From positions 1 through 30,244 of IMG/VR virus record IMGVR_UViG_3300045743_000019: 30,244 nucleotides of DNA; one strand, written 5' to 3'. Under the pieces are notes generated by a model. It saw only the letters and a list, made by a program, of their open reading frames with translations, ran no database searches and had not been told where the DNA came from. Position numbers and translations under genes: made by a program. Positions 20,367 to 28,525 of this stretch are shown piece after piece. The stretch is from a virus. How positions within the stretch are numbered: the first letter of the stretch is position 1; every line of letters starts with the position of its first letter.

Positions 20367-22503
20367 TCAACTGCCTAGTGCTCCTCAAGCTCTACCCAAT
20401 CAAATGGGTACACAGCCTCTTCAACCTCCTGTCCAACAGGAACCTACTGACGCTCTCCGTGGTATCATTGAATCTAAGAACATTGCTAAAGACTTGGATG
20501 ATGATAAACTGCATACCATTGGCTCTAATGCTCTTGAGGGATACCAGCAGGACGTTGAATCTCGCAAGGCTTGGGAACAAGCTATGGAAGAGTGGACGAA
20601 GTTGGCTACCCAGCATCGTGAGGACAAGACATATCCGTGGCCTAAGGCTTCCAATGTCAAATACCCTCTACTCACTACTGCTGCCATGCAATTTGCTGCT
20701 AGGTCTTATCCTAGCCTTATCCCTAGCGATGGTAAACTTGTTAAGTCTACTGTAATTGGTAAAGACCCAGATGGTTTAAAATATGCTCAGGCTGATCGTG
20801 TCTCCATGTACATGTCTTACCAGATTATGCATGAGATGGTTGGTTGGGAAGAAGGAATGGACAAGCTTCTCATCATGCTTCCTGTCGTAGGAACTGTGTT
20901 CAAGAAGACCTACTGGGATTCGATTACAAAGAAGGTTAAGTCTGACGTTATCCTGCCAAAGAACTTGGTGGTTAACTACTGGGCTAAAAGCCTCAAAGAA
21001 GCTGAACGTATCTCTCAAGTGATTGAGATGAGTCCTCGGATTTTGAAAGAGCGTCAACTGGCTGGAGTATTCCTAGACGTTGATTTGGGTACTGCTCCAA
21101 CTCCTGAAAATAGACGAAGTGAGAACATCCCTCCAAATGATAAGACTACTCCTTACACTATCATTGAGCAGCATACTTATCTGGACTTGGATGATGACGA
21201 ATATCCAGAACCTTACATTGTAACCTTTCACCTTGAAACTGGTAAGGTACTTCGCATCGCCGCAAGGTTTGATGAGAATACCATTACTCAGGATGATGAG
21301 GGAAAGAAGATCATTAAGATTGAACCAATTGAGTACTTCACCAAATTCGGATTCATTCCCAATCCCGATGGTAGTTTCTATGATTTGGGATTCGGTGTTC
21401 TCCTCGGACCTATTAACGAGGCAGTTAACTCTCTTATCAACCAACTTATCGACAGCGGCACACTTAACAACCTGCAGTCTGGATTCCTTGGAAAAGGTCT
21501 TAAAGTCCGACTTGGTGAAACTAAGTTCATGCCCGGAGAATGGAAAGCTGTAAACTCCACTGGCTCTGATCTGAAGCAACAGATTGTTCCTTTGCCTAGC
21601 AAAGAGCCTTCTACTACTTTATTTCAATTGATGGGTTCAATGATTTCATCTGGTAAGGAATTGGCCTCCGTCGCAGAGATTTTCGTAGGTAAGATGCCCG
21701 GTCAGAATACTCCTGCTACCACGACAATGGCTACCATTGATCAAGGTATGAAGGTGTTTACGGCTGTGTACAAACGCATCTACCGATCCCTCGCCGAAGA
21801 ATTCCAGAAGTTGTTTGAGTTGAATGCAGCTTACCTGAATCCAAACACATACCAAGATGTGATTAACATCACTATTGGTCCTGCTGACTTCTCTCAGAAG
21901 CAGTATAAGATTTGTCCCGGTGCGGACCCTTCAGCAATCAGTCAAACTGAGAAGCTAATCAAAGCACAAGGGCTTCAGGAGATGCTCCCTATGGGAGTCC
22001 TAGACCCAGTCAAGGTAGCAATGCGTATGTTGGAAGCTCAAGAGCAACACAACATTCAAGACTTGCTAAACCCTCAAGTTGCCCAGACAGGTCAACTGCC
22101 ACAACGTGCTGACCCTAAACTCTTAGAGAGTCAGGCTAAAGTACAAGCTATCCAGCAAGTGTCTCAGATTAAACAGCAGGAAGCTGCTAGTAAATCGGAG
22201 ATGAACCAACGGGATGCTCAGTTTAAACAAGCTATGGCAGCGCAACAAGCTGACCAAGACATGCGCCACAAGGCGATGATGGCTAAGCTTGAGGAAGCAA
22301 TTCAAATCCACTCTGCCAATATGAAGACCGCTACGGATCAACAGGCAGCTAACCAGACATTGATGCAGAATCATTCGGCACATCAGCAGGACATTGTACA
22401 GAAGCACGTAGGACATGTGCAGAAGGTACGACAAACCGAGCAGATGGGGCACGTCCAACGGCAACAGGCTGCCAAACAAAAGCCACCTTCCAAAGGGAAA
22501 TAA
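20302..22503 (+). CDS. Portal protein
   Basis: A 733-residue protein starting inside the terminase gene with GAGGAAG before ATG. The first 45 residues are Gln/Pro-rich and look disordered. The core has EDKTYPWPKASNVKYPLLTTAA, TVFKKTYWDS, VNYWAKSLKEAERISQ, IPNPDGSFYDLGFGVLLGPINEAVNSLINQLIDS and MPGQNTPATTTMATIDQGMKV, typical of the large podovirus portals. The C-terminal 170 residues are a Gln/Ala/Lys-rich helix like the portal barrel. It forms the dodecameric DNA gate at one capsid vertex. Confidence 0.92.
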   Translation: MMPNSGMASQQAPGSQQQQDTSQLPSAPQALPNQMGTQPLQPPVQQEPTDALRGIIESKNIAKDLDDDKLHTIGSNALEGYQQDVESRKAWEQAMEEWTKLATQHREDKTYPWPKASNVKYPLLTTAAMQFAARSYPSLIPSDGKLVKSTVIGKDPDGLKYAQADRVSMYMSYQIMHEMVGWEEGMDKLLIMLPVVGTVFKKTYWDSITKKVKSDVILPKNLVVNYWAKSLKEAERISQVIEMSPRILKERQLAGVFLDVDLGTAPTPENRRSENIPPNDKTTPYTIIEQHTYLDLDDDEYPEPYIVTFHLETGKVLRIAARFDENTITQDDEGKKIIKIEPIEYFTKFGFIPNPDGSFYDLGFGVLLGPINEAVNSLINQLIDSGTLNNLQSGFLGKGLKVRLGETKFMPGEWKAVNSTGSDLKQQIVPLPSKEPSTTLFQLMGSMISSGKELASVAEIFVGKMPGQNTPATTTMATIDQGMKVFTAVYKRIYRSLAEEFQKLFELNAAYLNPNTYQDVINITIGPADFSQKQYKICPGADPSAISQTEKLIKAQGLQEMLPMGVLDPVKVAMRMLEAQEQHNIQDLLNPQVAQTGQLPQRADPKLLESQAKVQAIQQVSQIKQQEAASKSEMNQRDAQFKQAMAAQQADQDMRHKAMMAKLEEAIQIHSANMKTATDQQAANQTLMQNHSAHQQDIVQKHVGHVQKVRQTEQMGHVQRQQAAKQKPPSKGK

Positions 22504-22509
22504 AGTAAA

Positions 22510-22716
22510 ATGAATCGTCAGGATTTTAAAGATTGGCAATCACAACCAATCACTAAAGCCTACTTTCTAGCCATTACCAATCGTATTGAGCTATTGAAAG
22601 AGGAGCTTGCACAGAGTGCTGCAGATGATCCCAAATGGGACGCTGTTAAACGCGGTGCTATAGCAGCTTTACGTGATATTACGGATGTTGATTGGTTTGA
22701 GGAAACACAAGTATGA
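22510..22716 (+). CDS. Small hypothetical protein after portal
   Basis: A 68-residue helical protein (MNRQDFKDWQSQPITKAYFL, NRIELLKEELAQSA, KRGAIAALRDITDVDWFEE). Proteins like this, with an F..W..HP/QPITK.. start, commonly lie between portal and capsid genes of podoviruses. Function unknown. Its TGA overlaps the next ATG (ATGA). Confidence 0.75.
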   Translation: MNRQDFKDWQSQPITKAYFLAITNRIELLKEELAQSAADDPKWDAVKRGAIAALRDITDVDWFEETQV

Positions 22717-23039
22717 TTGCACCACTCCTACATCGCATCATCGTCAAGCAACACAAGCTTGCCGAGGTAAATAAGGACTACAAACGTGCTGAAGCAATTG
22801 GCTTATACATCCCAGAACATGAGGATACTAAGCGCGCTCAAGCAGGTGTAGACAAAGGAATTGTTGTCTCTATTGGCCCTACGGCTTACCGAGATTTTAA
22901 TGTGCCTTGCCCTATTAGCATTGGAGATACTGTAGCTTTCGCTAGGTTTAGCGGTAAGGTTATTGTTGACCCCACAGATGAAGAAGAATACGTCGCTCTT
23001 AATGATGAAGACGTTGTTGCAATACTGACTAAGGAATAA
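22713..23039 (+). CDS. GroES-like co-chaperonin (phage Cpn10)
   Basis: The 108-residue protein follows the GroES plan: PLLHRIIVKQ, a mobile-loop region with LYIPEHEDTKRAQ, DKGIVVSIGPTA, ISIGDTVAFARFSGKVI and EEYVALNDEDVVAIL at the end. Phage examples such as T4 gp31 replace GroES on host GroEL to fold the capsid protein. Placement just before the scaffold and capsid genes fits this role. The mobile loop with its hydrophobic LYIP resembles GroES IVL. Confidence 0.85.
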   Translation: MIAPLLHRIIVKQHKLAEVNKDYKRAEAIGLYIPEHEDTKRAQAGVDKGIVVSIGPTAYRDFNVPCPISIGDTVAFARFSGKVIVDPTDEEEYVALNDEDVVAILTKE

Positions 23040-23040
23040 A

Positions 23041-23808
23041 ATGGCTGATGAACTAATCCCTGAAGGCGAAGCGCCTATTGTTGAACATTCCCCTACGGAA
23101 CTTAAAGCCATTGAATCTGGCTGGGTTCCGAAGGAAGACTTTCAAGGTGACGAACACAAATGGGTTGAAGCAGGAGAATTCTTGCGCCGTGGTGAACTCT
23201 TCAAGAAGATTGAGGACCAAGGTAAACAACTCAAGGATGTACGCTCTGCCTTGAATGAGATGAAAAAACTCAACGGACAAATCCAAGAAGTTGAGTATAA
23301 GCGCGCCCTAGACACTCTAAAAGCACAAAAGAAAGCTGCTCTTGAGGACGGCGACGCCGACGCAGTTATTGCTGCAGATGATCGAATCGACATGGTTAAG
23401 GAACAGCAAAAGGAGATGCAACGACAAGCTCCTTCTGTCCAATCTGATGAAGGTTCTGAACATCCTGAATTCGTTGCATGGACGGAACAGAATAACTGGT
23501 ATAAATCCTCTACTCCCATGAAAGCATTCGCTGATGCTTTGGGACAAGAGTTAGCTAGGGCAGGGAATAGCCCTTCAGAAGTGCTTAAGAAAGTAGCTGC
23601 TGAAGTACGCAAAGAGTTCCCTAATAAATTCCGCAATCCTAATCAGGATAAAGCAGGAGCCGTGGAAGGTGGTACTGGCCGTGGTGTTAACACTACTGGC
23701 AAGTTCTCTCTCTCAGATGAAGAACGCTCTGTTATGAATAAGTTTGTCCGCCAAGGCGTGATGACTGAAAAAGAATATGTAGAGCAACTTAAGAAAGTTC
23801 GAGGATAA
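23041..23808 (+). CDS. Capsid scaffolding protein
   Basis: A 255-residue, charged, mostly helical protein without cysteine: an acidic N-terminus (MADELIPEGEAPIVEHSPTE), a WVPKEDF..DEHKWVEAGEFLRRGE motif, a long coiled coil (FKKIEDQGKQLKDVRSALNE, ALDTLKAQKKAALEDGDADA) and a basic C-terminus (MTEKEYVEQLKKVRG) for capsid contact. The W.P...F....KW..A.EF.RR segment is typical of podovirus scaffolds. Located directly upstream of the head genes. Confidence 0.85.
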   Translation: MADELIPEGEAPIVEHSPTELKAIESGWVPKEDFQGDEHKWVEAGEFLRRGELFKKIEDQGKQLKDVRSALNEMKKLNGQIQEVEYKRALDTLKAQKKAALEDGDADAVIAADDRIDMVKEQQKEMQRQAPSVQSDEGSEHPEFVAWTEQNNWYKSSTPMKAFADALGQELARAGNSPSEVLKKVAAEVRKEFPNKFRNPNQDKAGAVEGGTGRGVNTTGKFSLSDEERSVMNKFVRQGVMTEKEYVEQLKKVRG

Positions 23809-23812
23809 CATA

Positions 23813-24220
23813 ATGTCTGAAAAAGAAGCAATTTCTAAGGCTCCAGTGAGCCGCGTTACGCGAGTGCCCGTAAGCCAGCGTAACATTCTTACGGTAAAGG
23901 GTAAAGACCCAAACTATGAATACCGAGTCGTGAACGATACAGAAGATCGCATCGCGCAATTCCTTGATGGCGGGTATGAACTCGTTGACAAGGCTTCTGT
24001 TGATGTGGGTGACAAGCGTGTATCTCAAGGTACAAGTGTTGGTTCCAAGAAAGTGTTTTCTGTAGGTCAAGGCATTAAAGGCCATCTCATGCGAATCCCT
24101 CGGGAATTGTATGAAGAAGATCAACGTAATAAACAAGCTTTTGTGAACCTTCAAGAAGCCTCCATCAAAGAAAAAGCTCTTGATGGTAATTATGGAACTC
24201 TCGATATTAAGCGAGACTGA
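23813..24220 (+). CDS. Head-associated hypothetical protein
   Basis: A 135-residue protein with a basic N-terminus (SRVTRVPVSQRNILTVKGKD) and DPNYEYRVVNDTEDRIAQFLDGGYELV, followed by a KGHLMRIPRELYEEDQRNKQ helix. The NYEYR.VND..DRI..F...GYE..D pattern recurs, from memory, in proteins encoded just before phage capsid genes. It may be a capsid-assembly cofactor or minor head protein; the role is not established. Confidence 0.75.
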   Translation: MSEKEAISKAPVSRVTRVPVSQRNILTVKGKDPNYEYRVVNDTEDRIAQFLDGGYELVDKASVDVGDKRVSQGTSVGSKKVFSVGQGIKGHLMRIPRELYEEDQRNKQAFVNLQEASIKEKALDGNYGTLDIKRD

Positions 24221-24274
24221 TCTATTCTATTGCCATTAGGAATCCCACAAATTTGACTATTTGGAGTATTACTA

Positions 24275-24898
24275 ATGTCAAGTGTTTCTCGTCTTAACGG
24301 GTTTCGTCCCGTTAAAACTATCACTGGTGCCCCCTATAACGGCCAAGGTGAAGTTGCGTTTCTTCCCGCCTCCGACTCCACAGTTGTGATGGTTGGTGAT
24401 GCTGTGAAGCTGCTGGGCGATGCCCGTAGCCCCACTGGCGCCCCTACTGTTACTCGTGTATCTGCTGGTACAGATATCCCGTTTGGTATTGTTGTTGGTA
24501 TTCTTTTCACTGGTGTAGGCGACATTCAAAACGTTCCTCCTGTCACCGATCTGAATACCCCTATGTATCGTCGTGCATCTACTGACCGTTATGTGTTGGT
24601 GTGTACTGATCCTAGCGTTGTGTATGAAGCTCAGTATCTGACAACCTCAGTTGCTGGTGCTACCATTACAGCTAACGTCGGTTTGAACGGTAGCTTCGAT
24701 GTGACCGCTGGTTCCACCACTTCTGGTAGTTCTGGTATGTCTATTGCTGCTCTGTCTGCTACTACGGCTACATTGCCCCTTAAAGTGGTTGGCTTCCCCA
24801 ATCGTCCTGATAACGTTCCCGGCGACACCTATTTCAGTTACTATGTTAAGCTCAACAGCTCGACCAATAGTACTGGCACTGGTCAGACTGGCGTTTAA
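24275..24898 (+). CDS. Putative head decoration/structural protein
   Basis: A 207-residue, Gly/Ser/Thr/Val-rich beta protein with GGAG nine bases before ATG. It opens SSVSRLNGFRPVKTITGAPYNG, has VGDAVKLLGDA, GIVVGILFTGV, RYVLVCTDPSVVYEAQ and a C-terminal Ser/Thr/Gly tail. The VGD.V...G....G...V...TAGT...GIV.G segments are like decoration or head-stabilising proteins that sit on major capsid proteins. Assignment rests on fold-like features and position. Confidence 0.65.
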   Translation: MSSVSRLNGFRPVKTITGAPYNGQGEVAFLPASDSTVVMVGDAVKLLGDARSPTGAPTVTRVSAGTDIPFGIVVGILFTGVGDIQNVPPVTDLNTPMYRRASTDRYVLVCTDPSVVYEAQYLTTSVAGATITANVGLNGSFDVTAGSTTSGSSGMSIAALSATTATLPLKVVGFPNRPDNVPGDTYFSYYVKLNSSTNSTGTGQTGV

Positions 24899-24916
24899 TC
24901 AATAAAGGAGCAATAA

Positions 24917-25825
24917 ATGTCCGTAATCAATAGTGGCTCATTTGCCAAGGCCCTCTGGCCCGGTGTCAACGCATGGTATGGCCGTGCCTATGACTCATAT
25001 CCTGAAGAGTACACAAAACTCTTCGACAAGCAAACTTCTACCAAAGCGTTTGAAGAAGACGTCGGTGTAAGCTCGTTTGGTCTTGCAGTGCAGAAATCTG
25101 AAGGCGCACCTATCAGTTATGATAGCGAACGTCAAGGTTTCATCACTCGTTACCAACACGCAGTGTATGCCCTCGGTTTCATCATCACTCGTGAAATGAT
25201 GGAAGATGATCAGTATGATATCATTGGTAAGCGTAAAGCTGAAGGTCTTGCCTTCTCTATGCGTCAAACCAAGGAAGTTATCGCTGCTAACGTGTATAAC
25301 CGTGCTTTCAACAGCGCTTACACTGGTGGTGATGGTGTTGCTTTGATTAGTGCTTCCCACCCCAATATTAAGGGTGGTACTTGGTCTAATCAGATTGCTA
25401 CTCTGGCTGACTTGTCCGAAGCTTCTCTTGAGCAAGCATGTATCGACATTGCTGGTTTCACCAATGATGCTGGTCTGCTCATCGCTGTGCGTCCTGAAAC
25501 TCTGGTGATTCCTCGCCAGTTGATTTTTGAAGCAAAGCGTATTTTGGGTACTGAAGGTCGCGTTGGTACTGATAACAACGATCTGAATGCAATCCGTACT
25601 CTGGGTTCTATTCCTACCGTGGTTACTAACCACTTCCTGACCGACACTGATGCATGGTTTATCAAGACCAATGTTCAGAATGGTATGAAGTATATGGAAC
25701 GTCGTGGTGATTCTTTCGACATGGATAACGATTGGGATACTGAGAACGCTAAGTTCAAGGCTACCGCCCGTTACTCGTTCGGCTGGACTGATCCTCGTGC
25801 CCTGTACGGCTCTGCTGGCGCTTAA
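24917..25825 (+). CDS. Major capsid protein
   Basis: A 302-residue protein with the HK97-fold features of the Mu gpT-like head subunit family: ALWPGVNAWYGRAYDSYPEEY, an E-loop-like stretch, GFIITREMMEDDQYDIIGKR, AEGLAFSMRQTKEVIAANVY, SASHPNIKGGTWSNQ, LIAVRPETLVIPRQLIFEAK and FGWTDPRALYGS. AAGGAG precedes ATG closely, indicating strong translation, and a hairpin follows the stop. Codon choice is biased to C-ending codons relative to neighbours, as in highly expressed genes. Confidence 0.92.
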   Translation: MSVINSGSFAKALWPGVNAWYGRAYDSYPEEYTKLFDKQTSTKAFEEDVGVSSFGLAVQKSEGAPISYDSERQGFITRYQHAVYALGFIITREMMEDDQYDIIGKRKAEGLAFSMRQTKEVIAANVYNRAFNSAYTGGDGVALISASHPNIKGGTWSNQIATLADLSEASLEQACIDIAGFTNDAGLLIAVRPETLVIPRQLIFEAKRILGTEGRVGTDNNDLNAIRTLGSIPTVVTNHFLTDTDAWFIKTNVQNGMKYMERRGDSFDMDNDWDTENAKFKATARYSFGWTDPRALYGSAGA

Positions 25826-25835
25826 TTGACCATCA

Positions 25836-25861
25836 CAATCCCCTCGTAAAACAGGGGGTTG
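25836..25861 (+). terminator. Hairpin after major capsid gene
   Basis: CAATCCCCT and AGGGGGTTG form nine pairs (one wobble) around an eight-base loop. The following bases TCTCTAAAGG are only weakly T-rich, so termination would be partial; it may mainly stabilise the capsid mRNA. Confidence 0.6.
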
Positions 25862-25877
25862 TCTCTAAAGGAATAAA

Positions 25878-26339
25878 ATGGCAATTCTTGTCACTCCCGG
25901 TCAGGTCGCTGTATCTGATCCCGCTGCTGGCACAGGTCCAAGTACAACCAGTAACATTAAAGACATTGTAGTTAAGGCGGTTAAACTTACGTCTGCTAAC
26001 TTCTCTACAACGGCTATTAATACAATGGTTGCACGGCTTCCTGCCGACGCAACGATCTTGTGTCTGAAACTCTGGGTTAAAACTCAGTTGGCTGGTGGTG
26101 GTATTACTGCTGCCACGTTGAGCATTGGTTCTGCTTCTGCTGGTACACAGTTTGTTAGTGCTTCTGCACTGGCTTTCGGTACTGCTGGTACGTACACTAC
26201 AATGCCTGCTGTAACTAACATCTTCCAAAACTATAACATTCCTTATGGGTCTGATATTGATATTTGGGTGTCTGGTTTGGCAACCACAGGTATCCCCACT
26301 TCTGGTGAGTTGTATCTGGCAATCGAATACGTTCGATAA
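25878..26339 (+). CDS. Hypothetical virion-type protein
   Basis: A 153-residue beta-rich protein (MAILVTPGQVAVSDPAAGTG) with Ala/Gly/Thr/Ser enrichment, TILCLKLWVKTQLAGGGITA and YGSDIDIWVSGLATTGIPTS near the end. AAGGAATAAA precedes ATG. Composition resembles capsid fibers or stabilisers. It sits between two terminators, so its level is probably set apart from the genes that follow. No family is recognised with certainty. Confidence 0.7.
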   Translation: MAILVTPGQVAVSDPAAGTGPSTTSNIKDIVVKAVKLTSANFSTTAINTMVARLPADATILCLKLWVKTQLAGGGITAATLSIGSASAGTQFVSASALAFGTAGTYTTMPAVTNIFQNYNIPYGSDIDIWVSGLATTGIPTSGELYLAIEYVR

Positions 26340-26356
26340 CTTACCCGATTGGGTAG

Positions 26357-26393
26357 AAAAGGGGATTATCTTAATAGATGTCCCCTTTTTTTT
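26357..26393 (+). terminator. Rho-independent terminator
   Basis: AAAAGGGGA and TCCCCTTTT form a perfect nine-base stem with a 15-base loop, and the T run continues to eight Ts. A clear intrinsic terminator after the 153-residue virion gene. Confidence 0.9.
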
Positions 26394-26407
26394 CTAAGGA
26401 ATTTCTA

Positions 26408-26722
26408 ATGCGCGCAAAGAAAATTACAGTCACTGGAACAGGCACCTCTGCGTGGATTCCTATGGACAACAAGCAAGCCCCGTTCAATGTTGGTATCGGT
26501 TGTGTTATTGTCTCGGGTACAGCTACTTACTCAGTAGAACATACCTTTGATGACATTTTTGACTCGACGGTAACCCCAGTGGCTTTCGCTAACGCAACAA
26601 TTGCTGCAGTTACAACAAACAAAGACGGCAACTACGCTGCTCCCATTAAAGCTCTACGTCTTAACGTAACGGCTGGTGTAGCTCCTGTTGTTGCTATGAC
26701 TATTATTCAAGGACTACGTTAA
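26408..26722 (+). CDS. Small hypothetical virion-type protein
   Basis: A 104-residue protein from ATG 26408, eight bases after AAGGA. An upstream in-frame ATG at 26378 lies in the terminator stem and is rejected. Strand-rich with KKITVTGTGTSAWIPMDNKQ, VIVSGTATYSVEHTFDDIFD and LRLNVTAGVAPVVAMTIIQG; the TYSVEHTFD... and ...I..LRL.VTA pattern is common among phage virion-associated proteins. Its stop overlaps the next ATG (TAATG). Confidence 0.75.
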   Translation: MRAKKITVTGTGTSAWIPMDNKQAPFNVGIGCVIVSGTATYSVEHTFDDIFDSTVTPVAFANATIAAVTTNKDGNYAAPIKALRLNVTAGVAPVVAMTIIQGLR

Positions 26723-27195
26723 TGCAATTCGATGACTTCCTGAAGGTAGTTGACCTTCTCAAAGACCCCGCCCAGTATGAGGCTAAGGTTGCTGAATTGC
26801 AAGCTCGTGAAGATGCAATTAACGCAGCTATCAAACAAATGGGTTTGGGTGATGATGTATTTAAAGCTAAAGCTAAAGCAGATGCTCTTGTAGCTAAAGC
26901 TGAACAAGCTGTTAGTAATGCTACTGCCCAAGCCCAAACAATCATCATAGGCGCTCAAGCAGCTTTTGATAAACGACACACTGAGCTTCAAGCTCGTGAA
27001 GTTGTAGCCGATCAAGCTCTTGCTGACTACAACACCATTAAGAATCAACTTGTTTTTCGTTCTAATGAATTGAGTCAAGGTGAGAAAACTCTTAATGCGG
27101 CCCGAGTGCAACTCCAAGCTGATCTTGCTGATCTAGCTAGTAAACAACAAGAAGTTGATGCTCGTCTTGCTAAACTCCGTGAGGCAATGGGTTAA
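26722..27195 (+). CDS. Coiled-coil protein
   Basis: A 157-residue protein composed almost wholly of charged, alanine-rich heptads (YEAKVAELQAREDAINAAIK, KADALVAKAEQAVSNATAQA, DKRHTELQAREVVADQALAD, ARVQLQADLADLASKQQEVD). It begins with DDFLKVVDLLKDPAQYEAKV. Such proteins occur in phage virion modules as assembly or ejection helpers. No enzymatic motif. Function unknown. Confidence 0.75.
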   Translation: MQFDDFLKVVDLLKDPAQYEAKVAELQAREDAINAAIKQMGLGDDVFKAKAKADALVAKAEQAVSNATAQAQTIIIGAQAAFDKRHTELQAREVVADQALADYNTIKNQLVFRSNELSQGEKTLNAARVQLQADLADLASKQQEVDARLAKLREAMG

Positions 27196-27197
27196 CC

Positions 27198-27440
27198 ATG
27201 AGTATCTCCAATGTTTCGTATCTAGCCAATGGCTATGCACAACCTTCTGCACAAAGGATTGATAATCTTACAACTACTGTGTACGTGGCAACTGCTCCCT
27301 TTGGAACATTGGACTCTGATCCCACATGGAGTATTAAACGTCTCACATTCTCTGGAACGTTGGTGATAACTGAGTGGGCAAATGGAAATGATTCCAATGC
27401 TAACATCTGGACCAATCGTGCTTCTCTCAGTTACTCTTAA
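27198..27440 (+). CDS. Small hypothetical virion-type protein
   Basis: An 80-residue protein with SNVSYLANGYAQPSAQRIDN, TTVYVATAPFGTLDSDPTWS and IKRLTFSGTLVITEWANGND. The DP.W.I.R....G....TEWANG pattern often appears in small phage virion proteins. It follows the coiled-coil gene by two bases. Function not known. Confidence 0.7.
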   Translation: MSISNVSYLANGYAQPSAQRIDNLTTTVYVATAPFGTLDSDPTWSIKRLTFSGTLVITEWANGNDSNANIWTNRASLSYS

Positions 27441-27449
27441 GGAATACAA

Positions 27450-27845
27450 ATGGCATTAGGTTATGTAACAACCCTACGCAATGCTCAACTGGATGCCATC
27501 ACAACGGCAGTAGGTTCAGCAGGAAAACTTCAAATCTATGACGGTACGCGGCCTGCTACTGGCGGTACGGCAACTAATAAGCTTGCGGAATTTACTCTGG
27601 GTAGTCCTTTTGCTGCCGCTGCTAGTGCTGGAAGCCTTTCTCCGACTCTTCCTTCTAATGTCACTGCTCTCCTTAGTGGCACTGCTACTTGGTATCGCAT
27701 TACTACGAGCGCGGCTGCATTTGTAATGGATGGTTCAGCTAGTGCTACAGGTGGTGGTGGTGATTTACAACTCAATAGTGCTGTCATCTCTAGTGGTGCA
27801 ACAGTGTCTATTACAGCACACACAATTTCAGCAGGTAATGCATAA
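27450..27845 (+). CDS. Hypothetical virion-type protein
   Basis: A 131-residue Ala/Thr/Ser/Gly-rich protein: LRNAQLDAITTAVGSAGKLQ IYDG, GTATNKLAEFTLGSPFA, ATWYRITTSAAAFVMDGSAS, and GGGGDLQLNSAVISSGATVS. The R...LD.I......G.L.IY.G..P segment recurs in small phage virion proteins. Its stop overlaps the next ATG (TAATG). Role unknown. Confidence 0.7.
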   Translation: MALGYVTTLRNAQLDAITTAVGSAGKLQIYDGTRPATGGTATNKLAEFTLGSPFAAAASAGSLSPTLPSNVTALLSGTATWYRITTSAAAFVMDGSASATGGGGDLQLNSAVISSGATVSITAHTISAGNA

Positions 27846-28516
27846 TGGCAGCTAAAACCGACCAAGTTATTATCCTACCTACCGACTCAGGTAATACGGG
27901 TAAAAAGATTCGTACTAAAGAATCTGTAATAGGTGCTAATACAGTGGAGGAGTATTTTTTCATTCCTTCGTCTGAACGAAATACCACTGGGCAGTATAAG
28001 TTCGTCATTCCTGCTCAAGCAGTACCAACGGCTGTGCATACTGGAACTACAACAGGTTTCTTGTTTCTTATCAACCCACTCTCCAGCACAGTGAACATTG
28101 CAGTAGACCGTATGTCATTTCGGCAAAACTTTTCTACGACACTTGCTGTGGATTTGATTGCCCCACTGATTCACACTTCACGCATCACGTTCACAGGCAC
28201 GTTGTCAGCGGCAACTACTACACCTGCCAAACGCAAGACAGCAGATGCAGCCGCACAAGGACTTATTGCAATTGCTTCTACTGGCTTGACCGTCACCAAG
28301 TTGGGTGATGTTTACGGCTTCGTTGGACAGACAATGGACTTAGTTACCGGTGGCGCAGGCCACTGGAATGCGATGGTCGATGAATGGAATCCGCAAGACG
28401 AAGATGACGAGTTGATCTTAGTCCCCGGTGAAGGTATTGTTGTCTGGTCTACTTTCGCTGTGACCACGGCCAACCGAAAACTACTTATTACTGGAGCTTG
28501 GTTCGAGTTCAACTAA
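27845..28516 (+). CDS. Hypothetical virion-type protein
   Basis: A 223-residue protein, largely beta, with TDQVIILPTDSGNTGKKIRT, EYFFIPSSERNTTGQYKFVI, GFLFLINPLSSTVNIAVDRM, HWNAMVDEWNPQDEDDELIL and a C-terminal VVWSTFAVTTANRKLLITGA. It ends in aromatic residues (WFEFN), as do several virion subunits. No identifiable family; probably part of the tail or head-tail connector. Confidence 0.72.
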   Translation: MAAKTDQVIILPTDSGNTGKKIRTKESVIGANTVEEYFFIPSSERNTTGQYKFVIPAQAVPTAVHTGTTTGFLFLINPLSSTVNIAVDRMSFRQNFSTTLAVDLIAPLIHTSRITFTGTLSAATTTPAKRKTADAAAQGLIAIASTGLTVTKLGDVYGFVGQTMDLVTGGAGHWNAMVDEWNPQDEDDELILVPGEGIVVWSTFAVTTANRKLLITGAWFEFN

Positions 28517-28525
28517 AGGGATAAC

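Noticed and set aside
26378-26407. N-terminal extension of the gene at 26408
   Set aside because: That ATG lies within the terminator stem and lacks a ribosome site; ATG 26408 has AAGGA.
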